A DNA stretch of 64,000 bases from CAG-791 sp045130475 (lineage in GTDB: Bacteria > Bacillota > Clostridia > Lachnospirales > Lachnospiraceae). Shown here piece by piece: positions 43,608-52,486 of this stretch. Location: the NCBI GenBank assembly GCA_045130475.1, contig JBGUPU010000063.1, positions 1 to 64,000 of the forward strand, read 5' to 3'. Both the position numbers and the translations under genes were made by a program. Positions within the stretch are counted from its first letter, which is position 1. Every line of letters begins with the position of its first letter. The notes beneath the pieces were generated by a model, which saw only the letters and a list, made by a program, of their open reading frames with translations, was not told where the DNA came from and did not search any database.

Positions 43608-44846
43608 ATGAAGGTTACAGGTATCATCATGGAGTGCAACCCTTTTCACGAGGGTCATGCCTATATACTGCGCGAAGCGCGCAGGCTCACAGAGGCGGAT
43701 TACATCATCGTCGCCATGAGCGGCGATTTTGTGCAGCGCGGCGAACCCGCCGTGTTTGATAAATATGTCCGCGCGGAACAGATCTTAAATGCAGGGGCGG
43801 ACCTCGTCCTGGAAATCCCTCTCTACGCGGCGTGCGGAAGCGCAGAATATTTTGCCCGCGGCGGCATCGGTCTTTTTGAAAAGACAGGCGTCGTCACCGA
43901 TCTGTGCTTCGGTTCCGAGAGCGGCGATCTGGACCGCCTTCTCCGCTGTGCAGGTCTTTTGAATATCGCGGAGCAAAATGATTATTCTGATGCTGCTGTA
44001 ACGTACAGGGCAAAACTGCAGGCCGCCCTGAAGGACGGAATGCCTTTTCCCGCTGCCCGCGAGCAGGCACTCAAAAAACTGTTCGCGGACGATGATATTC
44101 ACTATCCCTCCTCTCCCAATGATCTGCTTGGTCTGGAGTACTGCCGGGCACTCCTTCTTTCGGGCAGTTCCATCCGTCCGCATGCAATCGACAGGATCGA
44201 TGTGCCTTCTGCCACACAGCGAAGAAGCGGACTGCTCCTGGACCGCGGCAGGCAGTCTTTTTCCGGAAGTGACATCCCGCAGACCTCTGTCAGGCAGGTT
44301 CCCGTCTTCCCCGTCAGCCCGGATGATTTCTCCGAACAGCTGATGTATGCACTTAAAATGCAGCAAAAGGAGCTTGACTCTTTCCTGGACATCTCCCCCG
44401 ACCTTGCCATCCGCATCAGGAAACAGCTGGGCAGCTATCCGGGATTTTCCGCTTTCTGCGATCTCATCAAAACAAAAAATCTGACCCGTACCCGGGTCAG
44501 CCGCAGTCTTCTTCATATCCTGCTGCAGATCCGGCAGGAGCGCCTTACCGCACTGCAGGCCGCAGGACTGATCCTCTATATGAGGCCTCTTGCCCTCAGC
44601 AGAGCAGCAGCTCCGCTGCTTGCAGCAATCCGCAGCAATTCCTCCATTCCTTTCCTCTCAAAACTGTCCGAGTCGGACTCTCTCCTGTCCCCCAAGGCCT
44701 TTTCCTTCCTGGAAGAGGAAATGCGGGCGGAGGATCTCTACTGCCTGACACTGGCCAAAGCTGCCGGACAGTTTCTGACAGATCAGGATCTTCCTCTCCC
44801 GGTCCCCGGAGCGTTCCAGCGTAAAATTCCTGTCAGGGAGGCATAA
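43608..44846 (+). CDS. tmcAL: tRNA(Met) cytidine acetate ligase TmcAL (YlbM)
   Basis: Forms N4-acetylcytidine at the wobble base of elongator tRNA-Met using acetate and ATP. The 412 residues open MKVTGIIMECNPFHEGHAYIL with the nucleotidyltransferase HxGH-type motif, followed by SGDFVQRGEPAVFDKYVRAEQIL. The SSPNDLLGLEYCRAL segment and the C-terminal helical tRNA-binding region fit the family. Its location beside acetate kinase is biologically sensible because acetate is the substrate. AGGAGCAGGA stands before the ATG. Confidence 0.93.
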   Translation: MKVTGIIMECNPFHEGHAYILREARRLTEADYIIVAMSGDFVQRGEPAVFDKYVRAEQILNAGADLVLEIPLYAACGSAEYFARGGIGLFEKTGVVTDLCFGSESGDLDRLLRCAGLLNIAEQNDYSDAAVTYRAKLQAALKDGMPFPAAREQALKKLFADDDIHYPSSPNDLLGLEYCRALLLSGSSIRPHAIDRIDVPSATQRRSGLLLDRGRQSFSGSDIPQTSVRQVPVFPVSPDDFSEQLMYALKMQQKELDSFLDISPDLAIRIRKQLGSYPGFSAFCDLIKTKNLTRTRVSRSLLHILLQIRQERLTALQAAGLILYMRPLALSRAAAPLLAAIRSNSSIPFLSKLSESDSLLSPKAFSFLEEEMRAEDLYCLTLAKAAGQFLTDQDLPLPVPGAFQRKIPVREA

Positions 44847-44892
44847 AACGCCCCTGTCTGCTGTCTGTTTTGAAATTCTGTCCTTTCAGACA

Positions 44893-44921
44893 TTGACAAA
44901 TGAGTGTGATTTGTGTAACCT
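44893..44921 (+). promoter_or_regulatory. Possible promoter of the MarR gene
   Basis: TTGACA, 17 bases, TAACCT. The -10 box runs into the palindrome at 44919. An alternative TATAAT at 44949-44954 lacks a good -35. Confidence 0.4.
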
Positions 44922-44933
44922 AACCTCGTTAGG
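44919..44933. promoter_or_regulatory. Probable MarR operator
   Basis: CCTAAC, three bases, GTTAGG: a perfect interrupted palindrome 55 bases before the MarR start codon, a typical position for autorepression. A half copy, CTAAC, follows at 44938. Confidence 0.55.
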
Positions 44934-44987
44934 AAAATCTAACTTTTATATAATGAATACTTTTTGTCAAAAGGAGCGCAAAAACAG

Positions 44988-45431
44988 ATGGAAAACCACA
45001 AAGACTACGAGACACTGGCAGAGAATCTGTGCGACATCCATTTCCTGTATTCCAAGGATCTGTCCAATGTATTTGAGCAGCACACAACCCGCGGCGAAGA
45101 GGCTGCGCTCTTCTGGCTCTCAAAGCTTGAGAATCCTGTTTCCGCCGGAGAACTTGCGTCAAAGCTCGGCATCACTTCCGGTCGGATCGCCAACATTCTC
45201 AGCAGCCTGGACAGGAAGAAATATATTGAGCGCCGCCGCTCCTCACGGGACCGCAGACAGATCAATGTGGCCCTCACAGAGGCGGGGGCTGCACATATCC
45301 ATTCCGTCTATGAAAGCGCAAAAGAAAACCACATTAGTTTACTTGAGAAAATGGGCGATGAAAACGCAAATGAATTCATCCGTCTGATGAACCTGGCCAT
45401 CCGGACTGCTTCGGAGATGGCGGGCGCATGA
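44988..45431 (+). CDS. MarR-family transcriptional regulator
   Basis: A 147-residue winged-helix regulator. The recognition region ASKLGITSGRIANILSSLDRKKYIERRRSSRDRRQINVALTE shows the MarR pattern: helix-turn-helix, then the wing with conserved Asp-Arg-Arg. N- and C-terminal helices provide dimerisation. The ATG at 44988 follows AAGGAG by eleven bases. The overlapping frame at 44893-45387 is a shadow. A palindrome upstream suggests autoregulation. It stands alone with its own terminator, so its targets are unknown. Confidence 0.9.
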   Translation: MENHKDYETLAENLCDIHFLYSKDLSNVFEQHTTRGEEAALFWLSKLENPVSAGELASKLGITSGRIANILSSLDRKKYIERRRSSRDRRQINVALTEAGAAHIHSVYESAKENHISLLEKMGDENANEFIRLMNLAIRTASEMAGA

Positions 45432-45444
45432 CACCAATGATCAG

Positions 45445-45474
45445 AAAATCCCCTGCTGCCGCAGGGGATTTTTG
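45445..45474. terminator. Terminator between MarR gene and ADP-ribosylglycohydrolase gene
   Basis: AAAATCCCCTGC pairs perfectly with GCAGGGGATTTT around a four-base loop, followed by TTTGTT. It can serve both convergent genes. Confidence 0.85.
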
Positions 45475-45494
45475 TTACCGGCTTTTGGGGTTGT

Positions 45495-47288
45495 TCAAAG
45501 ACCGGGATCAATGTCTCTGCGGCCTCCGGAGGCGTTTCTGTTGATAATAAAAATGGACTCAATGGTCTTTCTGGGAAGGAAAAAGATCTTGTCGAAGGGG
45601 TTCAGGACGATTCCCTGGATCTCGTCCGGAATCGTCTCCCTTATCATGGAAGGTGCTTTCCCTTCGGCGGCATCCGCACCCTGTTCTTTGCCTTCCGCAT
45701 CCTGCTCTCCTGCCGCTGCAGCAGGCAGAAAACGGACAAAGAGTGCATCCATGGCATAGGACAGGACCATCCCGGTGCTGTTGTCGGGACCGGCGGCGCT
45801 GCCGGATGCCGCGCGGGCTTTTGCCAGAGCCGCATTGGCCTTGTCCAGCTGTGCCCTGCTGGTATAGGCAGGCTGCCAGAGCTTTCCGTCTCTGGTGCGG
45901 ATCGTCTGCATACTGTAGACCATGGTATTGGGCGCCGCTCCTGTGCCGGGATCATCCGAAGCCCCTGCAGGCTGTGCAGTCTCTGCGCGCTTTGCAGACA
46001 GCAGGGGGACAAAGACTCTTCCCTTCTGGTTCATACGCCGGCGGACTGTCTCAATGGCAGCGATCAGGGACTGTTCATCCTTCCTGGCGTGCATGATGTC
46101 GATCGCCTGTTCAATGGGTTCGTTTCCCTGTACTGCCGCAGGGTGCCTCGAAGAAGCACGTGTCAGTGCGTTCTCCCAGCGCTCTCTTGCGGCAGGGCTG
46201 CTCTCCCGGGCAGCTTTTTTCTGTGCCTCGCGGGCTTCAAAAGCTTCCGCAGTCCTGCGCAGATGATCCGGCAGACGCCGCAGACCCTCTTTCTTCAGTT
46301 CCTCAGGAATGCCGAAAAAGGCCTCCGCTATGCTGCCGGCGATGGAAGTGATATCGGCGCTGTTTCCGCCCAGGGAAACAGCCCTTCGCAGGACATCTTC
46401 GAAGTCCCTGCCGTGCAGAAAGGCAGTCATGGCTGCGCGCACACACAGGGCCGGCAGACCGGAGTCAGGACCGGCGGAAGATGCATCGTCCCCCTCCGTC
46501 TTTGCCGCGCCGAAGGCACCTGCCATGCCGGACAATATCCTCGCGCCTCCGGCGCGCATGATCTCCTCCCGCATTCCCTGTTCATCCGGGATCCTGTAGC
46601 CGAATTCCCTCTCCAGATAACCGGCGATGTAGGGTTTCGTGCTGCCGTGAATAGCAAGGAAAACCGCGCAGGCAGCCGCCTCCGCCGCAGTGACCGACGC
46701 TTTGCCGGTGTTTGTCAGTTCCGCCTGCAGACGCGCCATATGACGCATCATATACAGATCATCCTGGAAGGTCCATGCCACCGGACTGACCCGGGCCGCC
46801 GGACCAGCGTCCTCTGTTTTTGCCGGGGAGCCTTCACGGAAGAGCCAGATGCTGAGATCCATTGTGTACCCGGCAAGAGGATAGGCCTTGCCGAAGCTGC
46901 GAAGAGCTGCCGTCAGCTCTTTTTTATAATTCTCCTCGAAGGCGTTCTGCGGAATATTCGGGCCCTGTGCACTTTTGCCGCCCACACTTACATTGACCGC
47001 GCTTCCCTGGCCGGGCTGCTGCCGGACGCCGCTCCGGTCCGCATCTGCCTTCTCTGCAGTCCCTGCCATGATCGAGGGAATCTTACGCTCAAACTGTAAA
47101 ATACCGGCTTCCACGGCTGCGGTCAGCACGGTTTTGTCAGAAAAATCCGTTCCCGCCTGTGCATCCCCGCCGGCAGAACCGGCTCCGGAACGATTGCCGG
47201 CGAAGAGGGGGATACTTTTGTCTGTCAGGTCTTCGTGCTTATATTCGTAAGGGAATCCGACCAGATCCCCGATGATCGCGCCAAACAT
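45495..47288 (-). CDS. ADP-ribosylglycohydrolase-like domain fused to SseB-like domain
   Basis: 597 residues. Residues 1-335 have the ADP-ribosylglycohydrolase (DraG/ARH) plan: MFGAIIGDLVGFPYE at the start, and SLGGNSADITSIAGSIAEAFFG near 305-326. The metal-binding residues are changed: the usual TDDT is FSDKT (49-53) and the usual GGDSDT is GGNSAD (307-312). Removal of ADP-ribose by the normal mechanism is therefore doubtful. Residues ~395-597 resemble an SseB domain (RVFVPLLS, DGKLWQPAYTSRAQLDKA, DALFVRFLP, GIVLNPFDKIFFLP). Low-complexity inserts rich in Ala and Gly occur in both halves. It is followed by the terminator at 45445 and has a HAD gene upstream. Role unknown. Confidence 0.75.
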   Translation of the reverse strand: MFGAIIGDLVGFPYEYKHEDLTDKSIPLFAGNRSGAGSAGGDAQAGTDFSDKTVLTAAVEAGILQFERKIPSIMAGTAEKADADRSGVRQQPGQGSAVNVSVGGKSAQGPNIPQNAFEENYKKELTAALRSFGKAYPLAGYTMDLSIWLFREGSPAKTEDAGPAARVSPVAWTFQDDLYMMRHMARLQAELTNTGKASVTAAEAAACAVFLAIHGSTKPYIAGYLEREFGYRIPDEQGMREEIMRAGGARILSGMAGAFGAAKTEGDDASSAGPDSGLPALCVRAAMTAFLHGRDFEDVLRRAVSLGGNSADITSIAGSIAEAFFGIPEELKKEGLRRLPDHLRRTAEAFEAREAQKKAARESSPAARERWENALTRASSRHPAAVQGNEPIEQAIDIMHARKDEQSLIAAIETVRRRMNQKGRVFVPLLSAKRAETAQPAGASDDPGTGAAPNTMVYSMQTIRTRDGKLWQPAYTSRAQLDKANAALAKARAASGSAAGPDNSTGMVLSYAMDALFVRFLPAAAAGEQDAEGKEQGADAAEGKAPSMIRETIPDEIQGIVLNPFDKIFFLPRKTIESIFIINRNASGGRRDIDPGL

Positions 47289-47315
47289 ACTGCTGTCACA
47301 CTCCTTTTCCTATGC

Positions 47316-48224
47316 TCAGAGGCCCAGAATTTCCCGGATGGCTTCCGCTGCGCCGTCGTGGTCATTGTCACCCGTGATCCGGTCCGCCGTCTCCTTGACG
47401 AAGTCGGGCGCATTGCCCATAGCCACGGAAAGCCCCGCACCGAGCAGCATGGGACGGTCATTGTCTCCGTCCCCCAGTGTCATGATCTCTTCATCGGTGA
47501 TCCCCAGATGTCTTCCCAGATCCTCGAGGGACTTCCATTTGTCTGCCTGCACATGGGTGATCTCAAGGTCTGTTTGCCAGGGAAGCAGAACATGCAGAAG
47601 ACGCCCCCCGTCTTTGCCGCGGATCTTTTTGATCCGCTCAAAAGCAGCATTCCTCAAAGCCTGGGAGGGAAACATCAGGGAAATGTTTTCCACATGGGAG
47701 GACGGATCTTCCAGCAGCGCCTCAAAATCGTCGACGATCTTCCGGCTCCTGTTGATGTAGGCCAGAATAGGAGGTGCAGCGGAGAACCTGTCCTCCAGCA
47801 TCTGCTGGGTTTCCGCATCGTGGTAGCCGACGCCCCGGACAAATATTTCCCGGATCACCGCCTGACCGGGCGCCTCCTCCAGTACTCTTCGCACAACTTC
47901 ATGTGGAAGATGCGCTTTGCGCAGAACGGTTCCGGGCGTTTTTCCGTCCATCGTACCGCGCAGGACCCTGTCGCCCCTGCCCCTGACATCCTCTGCCAGA
48001 GCATAGGTGTTGGCTCCGTTGGATGTGATCACAAACCGGACCCCGGGGATCTCCAGCACCTCCCGCGGAACACCCGCGAGGGGCCGGCCCGTCACCGGGA
48101 CGATTTCAATCCCCGCGCGGAAGACATCCTCCAGGACGCTCCTCGTTACGGGGGTGAGTTCCTTTTGTTTTGTCAGAAGAGTGCCGTCCAGATCTATTCC
48201 GATCATGCGTATTGTCTTGTCCAT
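47316..48224 (-). CDS. Cof-type HAD hydrolase
   Basis: Soluble phosphatase of the Cof (HAD subfamily IIB) type, 302 residues. HAD motifs: I, GIDLDGTLL (9-17) with the nucleophile Asp; II, VPVTGRP; III, the lysine of the ADKWKSLEDL region; IV, LGDGDNDRPML. The cap domain lies in the middle. Substrates of this group are usually sugar phosphates or flavin and pyridoxal phosphates and cannot be told from sequence. It starts 28 bases before the ADP-ribosylglycohydrolase gene and likely shares its transcript. Confidence 0.88.
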   Translation of the reverse strand: MDKTIRMIGIDLDGTLLTKQKELTPVTRSVLEDVFRAGIEIVPVTGRPLAGVPREVLEIPGVRFVITSNGANTYALAEDVRGRGDRVLRGTMDGKTPGTVLRKAHLPHEVVRRVLEEAPGQAVIREIFVRGVGYHDAETQQMLEDRFSAAPPILAYINRSRKIVDDFEALLEDPSSHVENISLMFPSQALRNAAFERIKKIRGKDGGRLLHVLLPWQTDLEITHVQADKWKSLEDLGRHLGITDEEIMTLGDGDNDRPMLLGAGLSVAMGNAPDFVKETADRITGDNDHDGAAEAIREILGL

Positions 48225-48437
48225 CTCTACGATCCTCTCCGGGATTTCATAACCGTCAGCCCGGCGCCCGGACCTGCAGCGTCTTTTTCGAAAATGTCCT
48301 GCCTTGTCCCTCTGCCGGATCTGCCTGTGTCTTGTCCAATGCAGTTTTAGAGAAATATTATATCACGCTCTGCGGATTCATGGTATAATGACATTCCACC
48401 GCCCAACCGGAATCTGCGCGTTTACGGAGAAAAGAAT

Positions 48438-49241
48438 ATGGAAAAATATTTTGATCTGCATAGTGCAGACTTTTCAATAAGGTGTAAAATGTATTTTGCC
48501 GGCAAAGCGGAAATCCCCGCAGGCAGAAATGAAAGCGCTGACAGCTCTGTCCGCGCCTTCCGCCGGATCGTACTCTTCTGTCACGGTTTTGCGGGGCACA
48601 GGGACAATGCCATGGCACAGAAGCTGGCAGGCAGGATCCTTGAAAAGCATGACGATACAGCTCTGCTCATATTCAACTGGCCCGGACACGGAGATGATGC
48701 CCATGCAGGGATCTCGCTGGAGGATTGTGACGCCTATCTGGGAACAGTCTTAAACTATATACAAAATACACTGCGGCCGGAGATCCTTGATGCCAGCGCG
48801 ACCAGCTTCGGCGGATACCTGGTGCTGAAATATATCTCCGACCACGGTATCAATCCTTTCCGCAGGATCTGTCTGCGATGCCCCGCCGTCGTAATGTACC
48901 GGGTATTGACAGAGACGATCCTCACGCAGAAAGAGCTTCAGATCCTTGCGGAGGGCGGAGAAGTCCCCTCCGGATTTGACCGCAAAACCATGCTCTCATC
49001 AGCATTTCTGGATTCTCTGAGAGACAGCGATATCACGATCCGGGATTTCCGTCCTTATGCGGACAGCATGTATATCGCCCAGGGAACAGAGGATGAACTG
49101 GTCCCCTATGAAGCCGTACGATCCTTTGCCCTCAAAAACGGGATCGGCATGGTCAGTGTCGAAGGGGCAGATCACCGCTTCCTCAATCCCGCAAAAATGG
49201 ACATAGTCCTCAGAACATTTATGCAGTTCCTTGCTCTCTAA
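48438..49241 (+). CDS. Alpha/beta hydrolase
   Basis: A 267-residue alpha/beta hydrolase without signal peptide. Features: oxyanion strand VLFCHGFAGHRDN, FNWPGHGDD, nucleophile elbow DASATSFGGYLVLKY (Ser in place of the usual GxSxG Ser, but Ala where the first Gly is normal), acid QGTEDELVPY and His in EGADHRFLNP. It resembles esterase or peptidase-like hydrolases of unknown substrate. GGAGAAAAG precedes the ATG. The 213-base divergent gap to the HAD gene has TATAAT-like boxes on both strands but no clear -35. Confidence 0.85.
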   Translation: MEKYFDLHSADFSIRCKMYFAGKAEIPAGRNESADSSVRAFRRIVLFCHGFAGHRDNAMAQKLAGRILEKHDDTALLIFNWPGHGDDAHAGISLEDCDAYLGTVLNYIQNTLRPEILDASATSFGGYLVLKYISDHGINPFRRICLRCPAVVMYRVLTETILTQKELQILAEGGEVPSGFDRKTMLSSAFLDSLRDSDITIRDFRPYADSMYIAQGTEDELVPYEAVRSFALKNGIGMVSVEGADHRFLNPAKMDIVLRTFMQFLAL

Positions 49242-49296
49242 GCGGAGGCAGGGAGGCTGTTGGCAATCGTTTTTTATATACTGGTTATGAAATATC

Positions 49297-50451
49297 GTGA
49301 GTAATAATGAATTCGTCCTTCCTCTGACAAAGGATTTATTAAAATACCATACAAGATGGAACGAACGCTCGCTCAAGCCTTATACAGACGAACTCTTTGA
49401 TCTGTGGGCGGAGAACAACGTCGACGGTCTGCTGGATACCCAGCTGCAGGGACCTACGCTGACCCGGTTCGGGATCATCCCCGACGACCGGCAGAGTGCG
49501 GACCGCATCGTCAGTCTCCTTCCCACTTATAAGGCAATTTTCAATCGAAGCGACATACAGGTTTATCGCGCGGACGGACACATCTACATCGATGTGCCCT
49601 GGCAGACAGATCAGGTTTATCTGGGCGACATCCTGACAGACAGCGAATTTGATGAGATCCAGAGCATTCCGCAGGCCATCCCTGTCGCCATCGGAATGGA
49701 CATCTACAGGCAGAGCTACTTTGCCGATCTTTCGCGGACACCCCACCTGCTTGTCGCAGGGGCCGGGCGCACCGCTTTTTTGCATGGGATCATCATCAGC
49801 CTGCTGCTCTCCCACGCCCCGGAAGAGATCGAGCTCTACCTGTGCGGTCAGAGGCGCAGTGAATTCGACCGCTACAGCCCGGTCCCCTACTGTCAGGTAT
49901 CCTCCGATCCCGCCGAGGAAATGGTCCTGCTGGAGGATCTGAATGCCGAAGTGGACCGCCGCTATGCCGCCCTCTATGACAGCCGCTGCCGCTCAATCTA
50001 TGATTTCAACCGCAAGGCCGGCATGATGAAGCATCTCATCGTCATCATCGAGGAGTACGCCAACCTCAATGCCATCGGAAAGCGCCAGGCCGCCAATCTT
50101 CTCACCCGTCTGGCCGAGATGTCCTCTGCCTGCGGGATCCACGTGATCGCAGCATCGGAAAAAAGCGTCTATTTCCGCCCCGTCCGCGACAGCTTTCCCG
50201 CCCGGGTATGCCTGCGCACCGATACCGTGGCGGACTCCTATGTCATGGTCGACAGCAAGGGCGCCGAAAAACTCGGCAAAAAGGGGATGCTCTACTATCT
50301 GGACGGTTCCTCACAGACACCTTACCTGCTCCAGAGCGGCATGATCAGCACCAAGGAGATCCGTGCGGTCGTCTCCGCGATCATGGATAACTTTGAAGAG
50401 CCCGAGGAAGAGAGAGGTCCCTCGATCTGGGATAAACTCTTCTCCAGATAA
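49297..50451 (+). CDS. FtsK/SpoIIIE-like protein with a degenerate P-loop
   Basis: 384 residues resembling the beta-alpha motor region of FtsK/SpoIIIE DNA translocases. Matching segments are GPTLTRFGIIPD (50-61), the P-loop position LLVAGAGRTAFLHG (151-164), EVDRRYAALYDSRCRSIYDFN (218-238), Walker B HLIVIIEEYANL (246-257), LTRLAEMSSACGIHVIAASEK and VDSKGAEKLGKKGMLYY. The Walker A Lys-Ser is replaced by Arg-Thr-Ala, so ATP hydrolysis is doubtful. There are no membrane spans and no gamma domain. The GTG start has a weak site. A true FtsK probably exists elsewhere; this may be a diverged paralogue. Confidence 0.8.
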   Translation: MSNNEFVLPLTKDLLKYHTRWNERSLKPYTDELFDLWAENNVDGLLDTQLQGPTLTRFGIIPDDRQSADRIVSLLPTYKAIFNRSDIQVYRADGHIYIDVPWQTDQVYLGDILTDSEFDEIQSIPQAIPVAIGMDIYRQSYFADLSRTPHLLVAGAGRTAFLHGIIISLLLSHAPEEIELYLCGQRRSEFDRYSPVPYCQVSSDPAEEMVLLEDLNAEVDRRYAALYDSRCRSIYDFNRKAGMMKHLIVIIEEYANLNAIGKRQAANLLTRLAEMSSACGIHVIAASEKSVYFRPVRDSFPARVCLRTDTVADSYVMVDSKGAEKLGKKGMLYYLDGSSQTPYLLQSGMISTKEIRAVVSAIMDNFEEPEEERGPSIWDKLFSR

Positions 50452-50506
50452 ACAGGGAATGCATCGATAAAGGGGAAGCTCAACCGGTTTTCATGAAAGG
50501 TTCTAT

Positions 50507-51220
50507 ATGCGTTACAAAGCAGTGATATTTGATATGGACGGCACAATACTTGATACTGCCAATGACCTGACGGCCTCTGTCAATTACGCCATGAATGTCT
50601 GCGGACACAGGCACGACTACGTGAGGGCAGACGGCATGCGCATGTTCGGCAGCGGTGTTCATACTGCCCTGCAGAGGGCGCTTGCCATGGAGGCCGGGGA
50701 GACGGATCCTGTGCAGCTTCGCAGGATCGGCACGGCAGACATGCCGACAGTACCCGGGATCGACGAGGCCGAGGTCACCCGCATTGAGACTGTCCTCCGC
50801 CCCTATTATCTGGAACACAGTATGGATGAGACCGGCCCCTACGAAGGCATTATGGATCTTCTCTACACCCTGCGCGAGCGGGAGATCAGGACAGCAGTCG
50901 TCTCCAACAAACCCGATCCCGCCGTCAGGAAACTGGCGGAGGACTGCTTTGAAAACATGTTTGACGCCGCGGTCGGTGAACAGCCCGGGATCCGCAGAAA
51001 ACCTGCCCCCGACATGGTAAACGCCGTCCTGAAGGATTTCGGGATCGCACCCGGAGAAGCTCTCTATCTCGGCGATACGGAGATCGACGTCGAAACTGCG
51101 GACAACACAGGAATGCCCTGCGTCTGTGTCTCCTGGGGATTCCGCCCCGTGGACTTTTTACAATCGCTGAAGCCCTTCGCGATCATCGACAGGCCCGCAC
51201 AGCTTCTGGACCTGCTCTGA
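50507..51220 (+). CDS. gph: Phosphoglycolate phosphatase-like HAD hydrolase
   Basis: A 237-residue HAD subfamily IA phosphatase: motif I FDMDGTILDT, motif II VVSNKPD, motif III RRKPAPD and motif IV YLGDTEIDVETA. The helical cap sits between motifs I and II. It resembles Gph, which removes phosphoglycolate; related enzymes act on pyrophosphate or sugar phosphates. AAAGG precedes the ATG. It follows the FtsK-like gene by 55 bases and ends at a strong terminator. Confidence 0.87.
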   Translation: MRYKAVIFDMDGTILDTANDLTASVNYAMNVCGHRHDYVRADGMRMFGSGVHTALQRALAMEAGETDPVQLRRIGTADMPTVPGIDEAEVTRIETVLRPYYLEHSMDETGPYEGIMDLLYTLREREIRTAVVSNKPDPAVRKLAEDCFENMFDAAVGEQPGIRRKPAPDMVNAVLKDFGIAPGEALYLGDTEIDVETADNTGMPCVCVSWGFRPVDFLQSLKPFAIIDRPAQLLDLL

Positions 51221-51274
51221 ATCCGGCACAAAGGGAATACAGCCTGTAAGATCCTATAGGACTATGAAAATATG

Positions 51275-51330
51275 AAAAAAACTGCCGCCCGTCGTTCACC
51301 ACTTACGGTGTCGACGGAGCGGCAGTTTTC
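51275..51330. terminator. Bidirectional terminator
   Basis: AAAAACTGCCGC pairs with GCGGCAGTTTT, and an inner CCGTCG/CGACGG stem extends it. A-run on the left and T-run on the right make it work for gph (plus) and the epimerase (minus). Confidence 0.8.
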
Positions 51331-51475
51331 TATCTCATGATGTAAAGATCAAAAGGTATCTGACGGCTATGCGTCTCGTCACGCTGCACAGACAGCCGAA
51401 AAGCCTTACGCAGCTCCGAAGGAGATGCTGCGTGCCAGGTACTTGGCCGCTGAGTCTCTGCCGCCTCCCGTGCTG

Positions 51476-52381
51476 TCAATTGACTTCGATCGTATAAGCG
51501 GCCTCAAAGACAGCGCCCGGCTCGGCACACTGTTCTCCGTACTTTTCGGGCAGTTCGCCGGCAAAGCCCATATTGTCGCAGCGGCCGATCCAGGGCTCAA
51601 GACAGATGTAAGGAGCATCTGAGTGCGGCTTGGACCAGACACCGAAGGACGGGAATCCGGGGGCGGACAAGGTGACATAGGGCGTCTTGTCGGGATAGCA
51701 CAGGGTGACCTTCTGAACCGTGCCTTCATCAAAAATATAGGCGTCCTTGTCAAAAGTTGTCTCTTCGACAGGCATGAATCCTCCGTCGAGAGAGAGCTTC
51801 TGCGGGTGTTCGAAGTCAATGCCCTGGCTGGGCTGGTCGATCAGCACATAGGGAATATCCGCAGTATGCTCATAGCCGTCAAAGCGGATGAAATAATCGG
51901 TCTTTTTGTATTCCGGATCCGAGGGGCAGTTGAAAGCCGGATGTCCGCCGATGGAAAAATACAGCGGTTCTGTGTCAGAGGGGTTTTTGACCTTCCACTC
52001 TACAGTCACTGTCCTTCCCTGCAGACGATGTGTGATGGTCAGTTCGAAGGCAAAGGGATATTTCGCCCTGCTCTCCTCGTTATCGCAGAGGCAGAAGGTG
52101 ACAGAATCCCCGGTCTCCTCCACCAGAGTGAAGTCCATGTCGCGGGCAAATCCGTGCTGGCCCATCGGATAGCTCTGTCCCTTGTAGCGGTAGACACCCT
52201 CGTTCACTTTTCCCACAAAAGGAAAGAGCACAGGCGCATGCCGGTTCCAGTAGGCAGGATCAGCCTGCCACACGACTTCGTGCTGCTTAACCTTGTCGTA
52301 AATACTGCAGAGCTCCGCGCCGTGCGGTGCGACCGCGACCCTGAGAAACTCATTCTCAATGACATGCATTTCACTTCCCAT
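51476..52381 (-). CDS. Aldose 1-epimerase family protein (LacX-like)
   Basis: A 301-residue beta-sandwich enzyme of the galactose mutarotase superfamily that interconverts anomers of sugars or sugar phosphates. Recognisable parts are VAPHGAELCSIYDK, VLFPFVGKVNEG, the conserved His in GQHGFARDMDF, GGHPAFNCP and CLEPWIG. The form without signal peptide resembles LacX/YeaD-type proteins. The ATG at 52381 has an excellent AAAGGAGGAG site; the frame is open 27 codons further up without support. It shares no operon with sugar genes here. Confidence 0.9.
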   Translation of the reverse strand: MGSEMHVIENEFLRVAVAPHGAELCSIYDKVKQHEVVWQADPAYWNRHAPVLFPFVGKVNEGVYRYKGQSYPMGQHGFARDMDFTLVEETGDSVTFCLCDNEESRAKYPFAFELTITHRLQGRTVTVEWKVKNPSDTEPLYFSIGGHPAFNCPSDPEYKKTDYFIRFDGYEHTADIPYVLIDQPSQGIDFEHPQKLSLDGGFMPVEETTFDKDAYIFDEGTVQKVTLCYPDKTPYVTLSAPGFPSFGVWSKPHSDAPYICLEPWIGRCDNMGFAGELPEKYGEQCAEPGAVFEAAYTIEVN

Positions 52382-52486
52382 AACTCTCCTCCTTTTTTCA
52401 ATTGTCAGAAAAATGAACGCCCCTTCCGAAGCATGCAGGAGTGAAAAATACTGCATGCGCAATCCTTTTCACTCTTGTTTTCATAT

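Noticed and set aside
43354..43611. 85-codon frame between ackA and tmcAL
   Set aside because: Covers the ackA leader and promoter; no ribosome site or homology.
44893..45387. Alternative plus-strand frame overlapping the MarR gene
   Set aside because: The other frame encodes a full MarR protein and this one starts inside its promoter.
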